Assembly (NCBI GenBank): GCA_037903475.1
Contig: JBAJFG010000370.1
Coordinates: 1 to 64,000, forward strand
Length of the DNA stretch: 64,000 bases
Direction of reading: 5' to 3'
From: Ancylostoma caninum
Taxonomy: Eukaryota; Nematoda; Chromadorea; Rhabditida; Ancylostomatidae
Shown here: piece after piece, positions 11,736 through 23,193 of the stretch
How positions within the stretch are numbered: the first letter of the stretch is position 1
How the letters are laid out: every line of letters begins with the position of its first letter
Program-made: the position numbers and the translations under genes
Notes under the pieces: model-generated
The model's database searches: none
The model's input: only the letters and a program-made list of their open reading frames with translations
Told to the model about the DNA's origin: nothing

Positions 11736-11828
11736 ATTTTAGCCATGTGCACGGACAAAGTCAACATGGTGCATGCATGTGTTTACCACCATGCACCCGT
11801 TGACTTTGTCCGTGCACATGGCTAAAAT
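11736..11828. repeat. perfect 30-bp inverted repeat (hairpin)
   Basis: Positions 11736-11765 are the exact reverse complement of 11799-11828. The arm begins ATTTTAGCCATGTGCACGG. The 33-base loop contains a smaller ATGGTG/CACCAT inversion. It may be the end of a foldback element or a recent inverted duplication. Confidence 0.9.
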
Positions 11829-12059
11829 TTCAGTTTTTTGAAGCAAACATCAATATTTTGTTACTCCGTACATGGCTCGGAATCCATGCAAATCTCGTGC
11901 ACTCGTCATGCCGAGCTTTGTTTTCACATGCAAGCGTCGGCGACTTTGTGCAAATATCAGTTATTTTATGCGTTCCTCTGCTCGATGCGATTCTCGCCGA
12001 GTAGGTCGTATCCGGACCGGAAGTAGCTTCTAGTAAAAACCTTAAATGCATTAGCCTAA
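11829..12059. other. non-coding DNA, nothing recognised
   Basis: Short overlapping ORFs on both strands show no similarity I recognise. Confidence 0.5.
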
Positions 12060-12760
12060 GAAATTCGCACGTAGCAATGGAAGCGCGTTTCTCGGGCTGC
12101 GCTAGCAGCTCCCAAGCAGCCCTTCATACAATTTCAAGCATTTCCTTGCTTTGAGGCCCTCGGTGCCTCTGCAATCTCATTAGCATGGAAAAAAGTCGAG
12201 TGAACGACCATTCTGCTGGCACAAGTGCACGCATTTTTTGGTGGGTGATAAATCTTCGGTTTATGTTAACCTCACTCTCCGAACAGAGTGCGGCGAAATT
12301 TACGAGCCACCATAGGCCCGCAAACGTGAGAGCGCGCGAGCGGTTTTTTCTTCTCTGCGGGCCGGCTGCTCGTTCACGACATTTAGTGGGAATTTGGGAA
12401 TGGCTTTGATTGCAGCGCAGTGCCAACAGTGTCCCATTAGCTGCAGGTCTTGCCTTATTAGGCTAAAATCTTGATTATGGTCCGCGGCAGTCCCCCATTG
12501 TCCGCGGCCCATTTCTGGCTGGCCCGCGGTATCGGCGACACATCGGGCGGCGTGTCAAAGAGGTGTCAAATCACCACGCGACAGTCATTCTCGCCTCAAC
12601 ACCCCTAATTCCCTTTGAGCACCTAATATGCCGTAACTCATGCACGGGTAAACACTGATAAGAACTCACCACGGTGCATGGACGAGACTGACGCGCTCGC
12701 GGACCGCCACCCAAAGAAAGGTGACGGCCGCCGCCAACTGTCACAAATCAATTATGTAAA
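12060..12760. promoter_or_regulatory. GC-rich patch, possible regulatory island
   Basis: GC-rich DNA with many ATTAG/CTAAT homeodomain-like cores and GCGC words, flanked by AT-rich sequence. ORFs on both strands overlap each other and show no family resemblance. Function is inferred from composition only. Confidence 0.25.
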
Positions 12761-15540
12761 TGACTAAAGACTTCCCTAACACTCTTAGTGCCTTTAACCG
12801 ACAAAGACGGCAGTACAGTTGTTCTAGTCAGTTGTCTATAGAGATTTTTTGATAGCTAGGAGTTTGAAACCGGTTAGTTGGCTACAGTTCCTTAAAGGCC
12901 TACTCTTCCACTGGCATTTGTTGTTTGAGTGCTGTCCTTAACAACATTTAACAGCCCTATGGCTGCGATTTTCTATTTATACTATAATGTTTTGCTCCTC
13001 TTGAGATGAAACTGATTATAAATGCAAGAGCTTCTTGTCACTACCCAATCGAGTTCTGGGTTGAAATGATTTTTTAATCAAGATTTTACTTCAAAGATCC
13101 ATTTCCAACTTGTCCTGCACGTCACGTTCTGCGCGAGAATTCCTTCACTTTTTGTACAGCTCCCTTCACTTTTTCTTTATTCACCTTTCCTCTTTTTTCC
13201 GTCACTCTTATCGTGGTTTACAGCTTCGACTTGCCTTTTTTTCAAATTCCATGAATTGAAGGCTTATTTGTACCTACAAGTCCCGTCTCTTAAGATTCGA
13301 GATGTAGTGAGTGACTGTCTGTGAGAAAGTCGTGGGTGGGTTCTTGAGATTTTCGTTTCCAGTGGTAAAATCTTACTAACCAATAACTTGCATTAACCCA
13401 ATTTTATCCACGCAGCTGTACTTTATGAGAACCATCTAACTACCCTGCCTATAGTTTTACTACGTATATAAAAGAACCATTTACATTGTAACTGAAGGAG
13501 ACTTCCGTCACATTACTGGTTACTACTATTTCTTCCTATTCGTTACATTGAAATTTTATTCACTTCCTCCCTTCCCTGCCAATCAAAAAATGGTGTTACT
13601 GTCATCTTGACACAAAAGTTGTTAGCAAAAGTGAAAAAAGGCATTACGGAGAGTTTCTCAGGTAGAAGAGACTAAAGAAGAAGAGAAGTCTAGTAGATTT
13701 AAAAGGAAGAAGGGATAAACATACCGCATAAACTGCGCCCTAGCGAAGAATCAGCTGGGTACTACAGCTCATTAACCAAGCCACATTTCGCCGTTTCAAC
13801 CCCATAGGCTTACAGAAGTGATCGATTACAGCCAAAAAAAAAAAAGAAAGTTTTTAAAACAAATATGTGATCCATTTATTAACAATTCATTGAAGTCATG
13901 TCTGCTGATCTCCGTTTACTTAGCTCTGTATGTACTTATTACCACCAATGACTACCAACTGTGCGCCTCAAGGAGCGCATTTACATGTGGAGTGCAGCCA
14001 GTTGATAAATAAAAAAAAATAGTTAAATAGGTAATTAAGTAAATGAGTAAATAAACAAATTTCATGGTGTGCTTTTTTTGTTTTTTCTTTGCACATAGTA
14101 TTGTTCCGCATCTCTTCCCTGTACTTTCTATAAGAACTGCGCGACAGGAACGCTGCCCAACCGGTGTGGTGCATACATCTAGTAACGCCCCCCCCCTTGC
14201 TGCCATCCTTCCTTCAGTTGCTGCTGAAGCTTTCGTTGCTGCCAATTTAGAGAGGATGGCAGAAATTAAGGACAGGATGGTGAGACTTTTATTTATTTGT
14301 GCGCTCGTAGATGTGTCAGCAAGAAATTAAAATAGCTTAAAACTGTAGTATGAGCAAACAGGAACGAAAACTAATTAGAAGCAGGGGACAAGGCAGAAAA
14401 GGCATCGATGACCTACATGCCGACCTTGGGACAGTGTATGGGCATTGAAGGCTGGGACCTGAACTAAGCAAATGTTAAAATATCGGACGAAGTGGGCACA
14501 AAAAGATATGCAGGGTAATCGTTGTACATTTTGAACGCTATGTACCGCACAATTAGCAGTGTTTGATAAATGATCTAAAAACTGATTGATTAATACTTCT
14601 GATATGAACAGCAATTTAGCCAGAAGTCAAACTGAACTGTGCGAGGAAGATAAACGACTGCCACGATTTTGTGAGTGAGTCAAATTGGGTAGGAATGTTG
14701 GTCCTGGAACAATGTCTTGAGCCTGCTGTTGGTTCTGAAACGTCTCTGCTGTGTAAAATTGAGTTCAAAAACAAAAACTGTCGAATGTGTCTTATGAGAA
14801 AACCTTCTCTTCAAAAATATAGAAATGTAGCCTTCATCGCCTTCACAAATGAGAAGTATCCAATTACCGTTGGCAGTCGCCCTCCCCCCCCCCCCCCATA
14901 AAGAAACCAGACTAGAGAGAGTTTAGAATTCCACCAATATTCGTTGCCTTAAGTCAAACACTTTTAGAGTGGCGCTTTGAGTAACACCCACACTAGCCTT
15001 AGTTTACTCCCATGAGAAACAACAACTTTTGTGGGCCTGAAACAACTACTTTTACTTGTTCCAGAGGCACTTGTAAGGAAACAGTTGAACACTCCAGCGT
15101 TCCGGAAAAAACCACTCATTCAGTGCTTTTGGCTTCGAGCGGCATTCTCAAAGACAGCTTCACATTATTCAAAAGAAACTAACCAGCATCCACTTCAGCC
15201 GATGTGAGTTTTTCCAGGAAATGAGATTGCAAGATAAATTAGAGCCTATTACTCGATGTTGCACAGCGCTTGCAAAGTTGTTCAGGCCGTAGTGATTCGC
15301 TATTGGCATCGGAGTCGCTATTTTCTCCTGTTTTTGCGTGAAAGTTTAAAATTTTCCCTTTACCTCTCCTCATCAAGTCGCTTTAAATAGTGAGGCTCTC
15401 ATTAGCTTGTTTTTGCACCTTTAAAATGTCTCTGTCTTTCTTCATTACGATTTACAATAACATCCTGCAAAAATTCAGCAATGAAAATCAAAAGATCCAT
15501 CTTTTTCCAGTGTGTCTTATTTTACCTGTTTGTGAGATAA
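12761..15540. other. non-coding DNA, no gene recognised
   Basis: AT-rich sequence with C homopolymers at 14188-14196 and 14884-14897. No exon with recognisable protein similarity or RNA gene is visible. Confidence 0.5.
14884..14897 (+). repeat. 14-base poly-C tract
   Basis: An uninterrupted run of 14 C, that is poly-G on the minus strand. Confidence 0.95.
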
Positions 15541-15759
15541 ATGTGTGGACTATATTTAAAAAATAAAAGGATTTGTCAGAGAGAAGTTAACGCTGAAGGA
15601 AAATCTCTCCATCGAAATTTTAACTCCTACTTTTTTAGAGTCGCACGATGGATTAGATTAGTGCCAAACGAAGTGGTTTCCAGTTCTAATTCTGAAATCT
15701 TCAGGAGAAAACTAGCTAAGTTGGATGTTCTACGAACTTTAAGAATCACTGATTTTTAG
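15541..15759 (+). pseudogene. C-terminal fragment of a LINE (CR1-like) reverse transcriptase ORF
   Basis: This 72-residue open frame ends with a typical tail of a non-LTR retrotransposon ORF2. It has SYFFRVARWIRLVPNEVVSS followed by FRRKLAKLD, the pattern aromatic-aromatic-x-R-V-x-x-W-x-x-L-P-x-x-V-V-x-S that closes CR1-type reverse transcriptases. The catalytic FADD-type motif and the rest of the polymerase are absent upstream, so this is a 5'-truncated dead copy. The first ATG is incidental. The (AAAT)n tail at 16522 and this orientation agree. The family name rests on pattern recognition, not alignment. Confidence 0.6.
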
Positions 15760-16522
15760 GCGTGGAATGAGCTTCACAACTACGAGCTGCGGCACTTTTC
15801 TGTTTTCATCGTTGAGCTTGTTGTCTTCAAGTGACTCCAGATTTTGTGGACAGCTGACTTTTTGACTTTTTAATTCGTTTCCAGTTTCACTAACCTAGGT
15901 CGCTGGTTTTTTTTAAATGTTGAACTGACCAGTTGAGTCTAACACGTTGAGAAATTTTGAGGCATGGATCAGGCGTTATTTCTTCGGCAGCAGCATGACC
16001 ATCACCTATTCTTCTTGAGGTTGGATTCTTGGCTGATGTTGTGCACTTTTCACTTCACTGTCACCTGGGTTGTGCGCAGAAAGCTTGAAGGGAATATTGG
16101 CTCCACTCGGCACATCGGATGAGCGGGGTTAAGCAGTATACCCGTTTGTCGAACTTCCGGTGCTGCTCCTATGACCCTTCTATGGATGAGGACATCTTGC
16201 TGGTTGATGTGAGTATTGGCATGAAGGACTCTTCACCTACTCTCAGCGCTACTCTTGGAATTTTCTTCTCATCTGCGAGTGTCTATGTGCTACAGCGTCT
16301 GCCATTGCCTTCCAGAGTCCCTCCTATATTCTTTTTAAAAAGGCTGTTGCACTACAACTCACTTCAGCAGGCCTTATCCGTGTCTGCCGTTTCATGTTTG
16401 ACTTTTTTATGTTTGCCTTGTTTTTAGTCATCATCTGCCTATGGTCTTTTCTTTTAGTTAGTGCTAGTGTCTTTCGTTTTGTTCAAATGCATGCGCGCCT
16501 TTGGCGTAACAAATAAATAAAT
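15541..16522 (+). mobile_element. 5'-truncated CR1-like LINE with 3' UTR and (AAAT)n tail
   Basis: The element comprises the reverse-transcriptase C-terminal fragment, about 760 bp of downstream sequence taken as its 3' UTR, and the terminal motif ATGCGCGCCTTTGGCGTAAC (16491-16510) followed by AAATAAATAAAT. The terminal motif recurs in shorter elements elsewhere in the window. That the ORF fragment and the tail belong to one insertion is inferred from order and orientation. Confidence 0.55.
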
Positions 16523-17210
16523 TACCGGAGCCTCCCGTTCCCCATTATCCTTCCCGTCCTAAACTCTGTCATAAACCCCATCCCAAAGTATCCTCTGTCC
16601 ATTAGCCCGTTCTCGCCTCTAATTGCTCACTCGCTGCCCTTCGTTTTAGTGCGGTTTTTATGTGCTGTTTTATCACTGTATCTCGGCGACCCCTGCTCAC
16701 CGCCAGCCAGGCCAGCCCTCACGAGGTCAATCGCCAATCACCAATTTACGACCGCGGCCCGTACGGTGCGATTTTCTCAGCTGTCTCGAGCTGCTTCGCG
16801 CTATTTATAGCCTTTACAGCGTTTACAAAGAAATTCAGGGCAAGAAGTCTGTTGCTGCAGCATCTCCTAATTTCTCCGGCCCTTCGGCTAATCTTATTGC
16901 TTTTCTAGAAGTTTCCACTGCATTCCAAGCGAGTCAGCTGATTGCTAACTAGTTGGTCTTGTAATCAAATTAGTGCTGCTGTTTTCCTTTTGCCAGCTAA
17001 GCTCTGGCGGTCTGGTAGTGCAAACAGTGGGGGGTAAGTTGCTCGTGCTTAACTCAAATATTGCTTACTGCAGTAGCGACGGATAGGGGTACCTGTGCGC
17101 TAGTAGCGTTCCGAATGAGTGTGTAAGAGAAGCGAGTGGTTAAGAAGCAACAGCAAAAAAAACTGTTGGATCTAACGTGCGTTACGTATTTATTTATTTA
17201 CTTGTTTACC
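16523..17210. other. non-coding DNA, nothing recognised
   Basis: A moderately GC-rich stretch near 16620-16800 has no recognisable protein or RNA gene. Confidence 0.5.
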
Positions 17211-17329
17211 CATTCATTCATTTATCCTATCGCTCATTCATTCATTCATTCATTCATTCATTCATTCATTCATTCATTCATTCATTCATTCATTCATTCA
17301 TTCATTCATTCATTCATTCATTCATTCAT
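17211..17329 (+). repeat. (ATTC)n microsatellite 1
   Basis: Short leading repeats lead into about 23 uninterrupted CATT units at 17234-17329, preceded by TTATTTATTTACTTGTTTAC. It translates as an HSFI repeat in one frame, which is an artefact. Confidence 0.97.
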
Positions 17330-18559
17330 GTTTTACTTCTTTTCACTCAGACCTTCTTCTTGAACTATCTTTGAAATCATGAAATGGATTATTTTTTTGA
17401 ATAATTACATGAATTTGCTAACTCCTTTTTTCAATTTATATCTTGTCCATTTTCATCAATCTTCTTTCATCTTTTCATATTCACCATTTTTCCTTCGTTC
17501 CTATATATTTATTCACAATCAGATGGAAATCACTTTGTTTCTCTCATTCTTTTTTTTTGAAATTTTGAAATCTTGCTCCAAATTCCTCCCCGCTTCAATG
17601 GAATGCCCGCCAAATCTCTGCTAATCCTCTCAAAAAAAAAAACCTAACAGCTTCGTGCAGCAGGCTTTTTTCACAATGTCCTTGTCAATCGTCGACATTT
17701 ATACGCATTTCCTGCCACTCTCCTTTTTTCCTCATTTTTTTTTTCGTGGATTTCTTCAGTGTAACGCAACAGACCCTTTCATATGCCAGTGTTAATTTGT
17801 TCAGCAGTGTTCCTTCTCCTGCCCGGAGTGAAAGAAGCTCAATCTCAACGGAAACTGAGTTTTTATAGCTTGTACCATTCACGCCATCTCTTTTTACGTG
17901 GTTTTTCAATGAATTTTCTTTTCCAAGGGAGGGGGGGGGGCGCATGCGGGCTTTGCATACGCATGCTCGCCGATTACTTTTCCGCATTTCTGATGTGCTT
18001 TCGTGATGGGACTCTCCCACATTTCTTATGCAATATCCTATCGGATATCCGTATATTTTCTCTTCTGTGTGGTGCCTTTTTCGCAGTGCTAGTTTTGTTT
18101 TAACCTTAGGCGATGGCTTAATGTTGCGTCTCGGCTGCACTATTCCCTAATTCCTTAATGGTAAGAAGCTATAGATAGTTATTTATAGTGCGGTCAGTCG
18201 AAGCAAATCTTTAAACATATAGATTTTTTTGAAAGCTCATTCGAAGCCTTGAATATTCAATGCAAAAAAGGCATACACCATTTCAACTAAAGCGCTGGTG
18301 AGCTGAAAGAAATATGACCCTCCTCCATGTTGTTGTTTTAGTAGTTTGACAAAGTGCTCGAAATAATTTCAGGCACATGTGGTGTAAGTACAGGTGTTTC
18401 TTGAATTTTTTTCTTTTTTTTTTTTTTGAAGGAAAAACCATGCCAGACAACGCCCACATGTTTGACAATGCGAATTTTTTCTTTCAACGGTTTGTTTTCC
18501 CTTCCTCCCTAATATTTTGCACTATTTTGACCAGCTTAAAATTTTTCTTGATAGTATTG
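17330..18559. other. T-rich non-coding DNA
   Basis: Pyrimidine-rich on the + strand, with a 10-base G run at 17931-17940. The ORFs overlap on both strands and resemble nothing known. Confidence 0.5.
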
Positions 18560-18584
18560 CGGAGCCGGCACACCTATTGTTAGA

Positions 18585-18623
<39 letters not shown>

Positions 18624-18628
18624 ATAGA
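18560..18628 (+). mobile_element. retroposon 3' tail of the (AAAT)n family
   Basis: GCCGGCACACCTATTGTTAG runs into about eleven AAAT units. The GCACACCT motif before the tail is the same as in the minus-strand copies at 6.1 and 62.3 kb. The body to the left is not identified. Confidence 0.45.
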
Positions 18629-20490
18629 TAAAAACCTGAAAAGTGTGGATTCCAGCAGAATTCTATTACCCACATACTACATTCATGTACATATTTAGAT
18701 CTATGTTGCTCTTATAGGATCTCGTCACTTCTGGTCAAGTCTTGCACCGCTTGTAGTACTCAATCAGAACTAGTAGGATGGTTTTCCTTTTTCTGAAAAA
18801 AAAGTCCATATCAAAAAAGTAAACAACAAGCGAGTTCTGCTGCCATAGTTTACAGCCATATTGCGGGACTTTCCTCTTATCATTGAAGTGTTACAACATC
18901 AGCTTAGTTCATTGATGTTTTACTTTAGCTGAGAGCATAATTTCAATATTTCATGTTAAGTTTAGGGAAGCATTAGAAGGGTCGTGTCTTCATGCTTGGT
19001 TAACGTTGTGTAAACGCTCAGATGTTCCTAGAATTTTTTTCCGGAATTACGGAAAAATTCAAGAACTCGGTCTGAAAAGTGTGAGTTCGAGCAGGTATGT
19101 AAACTAAAAAAAAACTTTAACGTAGAGAAATGTTCATTGAGGCTGATCCTATAATAAGCCCAGTTCATATTGTTCCTGTGTGGTATTTTTTGTTTGCTCG
19201 TGCAATTTTGCGCATGGTGATTATGATAAAATTTGTTTTGGTCCAGAATATTGAAATAAAGATTAGACATTAAAACATGGTTTGAAACTATACAGCTTCC
19301 AAGCCCCACTGTCGGATCTCTTTGAGGAACAAAACCTCTCTCTCTCTCTCAGGAAGTAAACGGTGACCCACTACTGGTGAACTATGCACGTAGGGAGTGC
19401 ATCGAGAAGCTAAATGCTTTTTGCGCTCATCTAAGCAGAATGGCCTAGTAGTCTATGCGCATTCATTGCCAATAGAGCGGAATATTGCACATGTTTCGAT
19501 GACTCCATTTTCTCCTGGAAAGACTTATGTTCAATAAATATTCTGGCTCTTTCATCTATGTATTCTTCCCGGGTATAAATTGCTTGCTAGGATTTTTTTT
19601 TGCAACTCTTACTTTTCCTGCCCTACCCCTTCACAAGTTTCTTTTCACTTACGAAGATACGAGTGGTCTCAGTAGTAAATGTTAAAAATATCAATAACAG
19701 TACTGGTCTGAATATGGGCCGACATGGAATTGTAGGCAATTCTACAAAGGAAACTTGGAAATTTCGCCTGCCAATTTTTGGGAGGACGGGGGGGGGGGCA
19801 TAGGTGAACCGCTGGCTATGATTATTATAGTCGTGTACGATTTTTTCGGAATTACAGAGAAACTCTTTACATTGGAAAAAACAAAGTAATTGGAAGATTT
19901 TCAACCTGATCGTCCTTTCCATTAACGATCATACTCTTAGGAGAACCCGTGAAATTTGTCTACTAGTCAAAAAACTGCAGTAGATTCGGTGTTTCAAAAC
20001 CTCTGGTAAAAAATCTCAGAGAAATTTTGTTGTTAAAATCTTTTTCTGTTGTTTCCTGTAAGCACATTTTGGAATTCCACGCTTGATGCTGTTGTCATTT
20101 TGCTTGAAAAAAAGGCGGGAACCACATTTCACTGAAATTCTGGAAAGATCCGCTCGTCTGATACGGCACATTGGTAGCTGGTCTGACAAAGTAGAAATTA
20201 CAGGCCACCCCGAGAAAAAGGAGGATTCCCGCCTATTTTTAGCAGAATTGACAGGGGGTAAAACGGGATGGGAATCACTCCTTCTACGCTTGGAAAATTT
20301 CTCGGTCTTGTTTCCTTTACACTGAAATTCACACCCTCTGCACGCGAGAGCAGGGGTCCTTAGATGAATATATGGATAGTTATATGGTCTACAAATCAAG
20401 CAAAAGTAGATTTACCATCGAACAGAAATATTCTTGTTTGTTATTACTCTGTCTTGTTTACTTGTTCACTAATTAATTTATTGATCTGTT
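18629..20490. other. non-coding DNA, no gene recognised
   Basis: Contains a short (CT)n run at 19337-19351 and an 11-base G run at 19788-19798. No coding or RNA feature is recognised. Confidence 0.5.
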
Positions 20491-21129
20491 CATTCATTCA
20501 TTCATTCATTCATTCATTCATTCATTCATTCATTCATTCATTCATTCATTCATTCATTCATTCATTCATTCATTCATTCATTCATTAAACCATTCATTCA
20601 TGCATTCATTCATTCGTTCATTCATTCATTCATTCATTCATTCATTCATTCATTCATTCATTAAACCATTCATTCATGCATTCATTAAACCATTCATTCA
20701 TGCATTCATTCATTCGTTCATTCATTCATTCAATCATTCATTCATTCATTCATTCATTCATTCATTCATTCATTCATTCATTCAGTCATTCATTCAATCA
20801 TCCATTCAACCATTCATTCATTCATTCATTCGTTCATTCATTCATTCATTCATTCATTCATTCATTCATTCATTCATTCATTCATTCATTCATTCATTCA
20901 TTCAATCAATCAATCATTCATTCTTTCTTTCATCCATCCATTCATTCATTCATTCATTCATTCATTCATTCATTCAGTCAGTCAGTCAGTCAGTCAGTCA
21001 GTCAGTCAGTCAGTCACTCAGCCAATCATTCATTCACTCATTCATTCACTCATTCATTCATTCATTCATTCATTCATTCATTCATTCATTCATTCAATCA
21101 ATCATTCATTCATTCTTTCATCCATTCAT
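20491..21129 (+). repeat. (ATTC)n microsatellite 2, 640 bp with an internal (GTCA)n block
   Basis: The longest of five TTCA arrays. Interruptions such as ATTAAACC and ATGCATTC near 20585-20705 recur, suggesting duplication of larger blocks within the array. A pure (GTCA)n stretch of about 42 bp sits at 20975-21016. Long ORFs reading HSFIHS across it are artefacts of the repeat. Downstream flank: CATTCTTTCATCCATTCATC, then ACTGCTT. Confidence 0.97.
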
Positions 21130-21869
21130 CACTGCTTGTCACTGTTTTTCTCCCAACCAGTTCTTGTGAAATTCTATTATCCTGGACGTTATTTATCAGC
21201 TTATATACTACTTTCGTGCAGATGTGGTTATTGTATGAAAATAACAATAATATTAATAATCTCTGTCAAAGTAACTGTGTTTATCTTTTCTAGTTCAGCT
21301 ATTAAGTTAAAAATTCAATTTCATATTCCATTTATAGGGATCTTTTAAATACCCAGTTCATTTGAAAAGGCTCCAATCAGAGGTCTTTTCATTATTTTCC
21401 CCTCCCATTCTGTATTTTTTAAGAGCAGTGTCGATTAGCTAAAGTTGGGGCCTGTACCAGCTAGCCTTCGGCACCGGGTTCGCTGGTCGTTTTTGTAGGG
21501 AGGGTTCAAAAAAGTAGCTGCTGCGAAGTGAGTTCTAGCGAACTACGACTTAATTTCTAGAGATTTATGACTGGAAGATGGCTGTATTTTTGAGAACTTT
21601 TGAGGTTCTAGATTAAAGTTAGCAGCACAATCTCTTTTAGAAATGAGACAATACATTTCAGATAGTTCTCTCCTTTCTGCTAGTAATCTTCTGAGTTCAT
21701 TCATTTTTTTCTGTGTTTTTTTACCTGGACGATTTGTTTGTTTCGTTAATTTGTTTTAAGTTTGGCACGTCATTATTATTGACGTATGATAAATGTGTAA
21801 ATAAATAAACAAGTACTAGTGCGCTGTATTAATCCGTTTAAAAATTTACTCGAAAAGATCCAGGCCAAG
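21130..21869. other. AT-rich non-coding DNA
   Basis: Nothing recognised beyond AT-rich sequence and an (AAAT)-like run near 21795-21808. Confidence 0.5.
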
Positions 21870-22300
21870 TCGTTATTCATCCAGATTTTTTGAACGCCAA
21901 ACTGACAAAGAACACCTCTTCGGCGGCGGCGACCATCTGCCGTCACCTCGGCGGGTACACTCTCCATAAATAATTCGCGCCTCTTCGCCATAAATGAGGA
22001 TGTGAACGATAGTCGTTTTCAGACAGCGCACCACGGCCTCGTTCGGATTGATTCCCGCCCCAGGCACAATTCATTCCACTCTCGTTCGTGGATTCGTGGA
22101 TTCTGGTCTGGTCGACCTAGACGAGCTCATCCCCCTTGGCTCGGCGCGGCGTGGGCTTATTAATTCGCCAAAATGCTGTGCCTGATAGCATGCGGCGTGA
22201 TTTTTTCTCCAATCGAAACGAATGCCTCTCGCTTTCTGCGCTCAGCGTTGCCTGCACTCATAATCCTTTTTCTCTTTTTTCCTCGATAGACAAATCTAAC
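21870..22300. promoter_or_regulatory. GC-rich patch, possible regulatory island
   Basis: GC-rich, with a CGGCGGCGGCG run near 21920 and a TTATTAATTCG homeodomain-like site near 22155. Coding potential is not convincing. The regulatory call rests on composition only. Confidence 0.2.
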
Positions 22301-22700
22301 CCCTTCAGTCAAGCTTCCTTGGGGCAAAACCTCTCGTAAGGGTTTGGTATAGAAGAGAATGTGTATTTCTCCGTGCTTAATTCGTCAAGGTCTTTGGTCT
22401 AATAAGGTGCGTACTGCTTTTATTCATTTTTGTGCAGATTAGTATGCTCAACCATGTCGAGGAAAGCACCTAGGTTTTCCTAGGCTTTTAGTAGTGTGGT
22501 TTAGCCTGTTCGATTTTTTACAGTTTTCACTTTTCATTGTATTTTCTAACTTCGTAACAGAAGTCTGCGACAATTTTGTATATTTTTATTTGAAGAAAAC
22601 CACAAGAAAGCGAGAAGTCCGTGGTTTTAGGATGATTTCCAGGAAATTCTCCAACTTCTTTTGCTGGAGAGCTGGAGAAGATATGCATGAAAGACTACAC

Positions 22701-23193
22701 GAGAACTGGTCCCTCGTCAATTCCGTTGCTGGTGAGATCAAGTTGCTGTTAGATAATGACGAAAACTGGTCCCCATCTATTCCTTACTGGGATATTGATC
22801 ATCTCCGACTCTCAAGGGCATATTCTGCATAGAATTTCGAGATTTGAGGGAGCTGCATGGCACCTTTCAAAAATGTCTAGATGGGAACCAGTTCTCGCTG
22901 CACTCCACTTCGCAAAAATTTGTCCATTATGAGTTCATACATAACAATAATGATGATTTAGTGAAATCTGCGAACCGCAGCAATTTGGCATGAAAGAGTA
23001 GTGAGGAAATCTTCGGGAAACAAACGGGGACCAGTTCTCGCAGTATTTCTTTCTAAATAAAATTCGTTTACAAATAGATTATTACGTATCGAAAAGAGAT
23101 CCAATAAATGTTGCAGGTTTTGTCAGTGATGTGACGTGAAGGATTTGTGAGCTGGGAGAAAGCTCAGAGGAACGAATGGGGACCAGTTCTCGC
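22701..23193. repeat. five copies of GGGGACCAGTTCTCGC in both orientations
   Basis: Minus-orientation copies lie at 22701-22713 (GAGAACTGGTCCC) and 22761-22774 (GAAAACTGGTCCCC). Plus-orientation copies lie at 22883-22898 (one mismatch), 23026-23041 and 23178-23193. The plus copies are 143 and 152 bp apart. A sixth exact copy is at 53403-53418. Sequence between copies is not obviously repeated. Confidence 0.8.

Noticed and set aside
20364..21293. HSFIHS-repeat proteins of 74-205 codons
   Set aside because: Translations of the (ATTC)n microsatellite; the same peptide appears at every array in the window.
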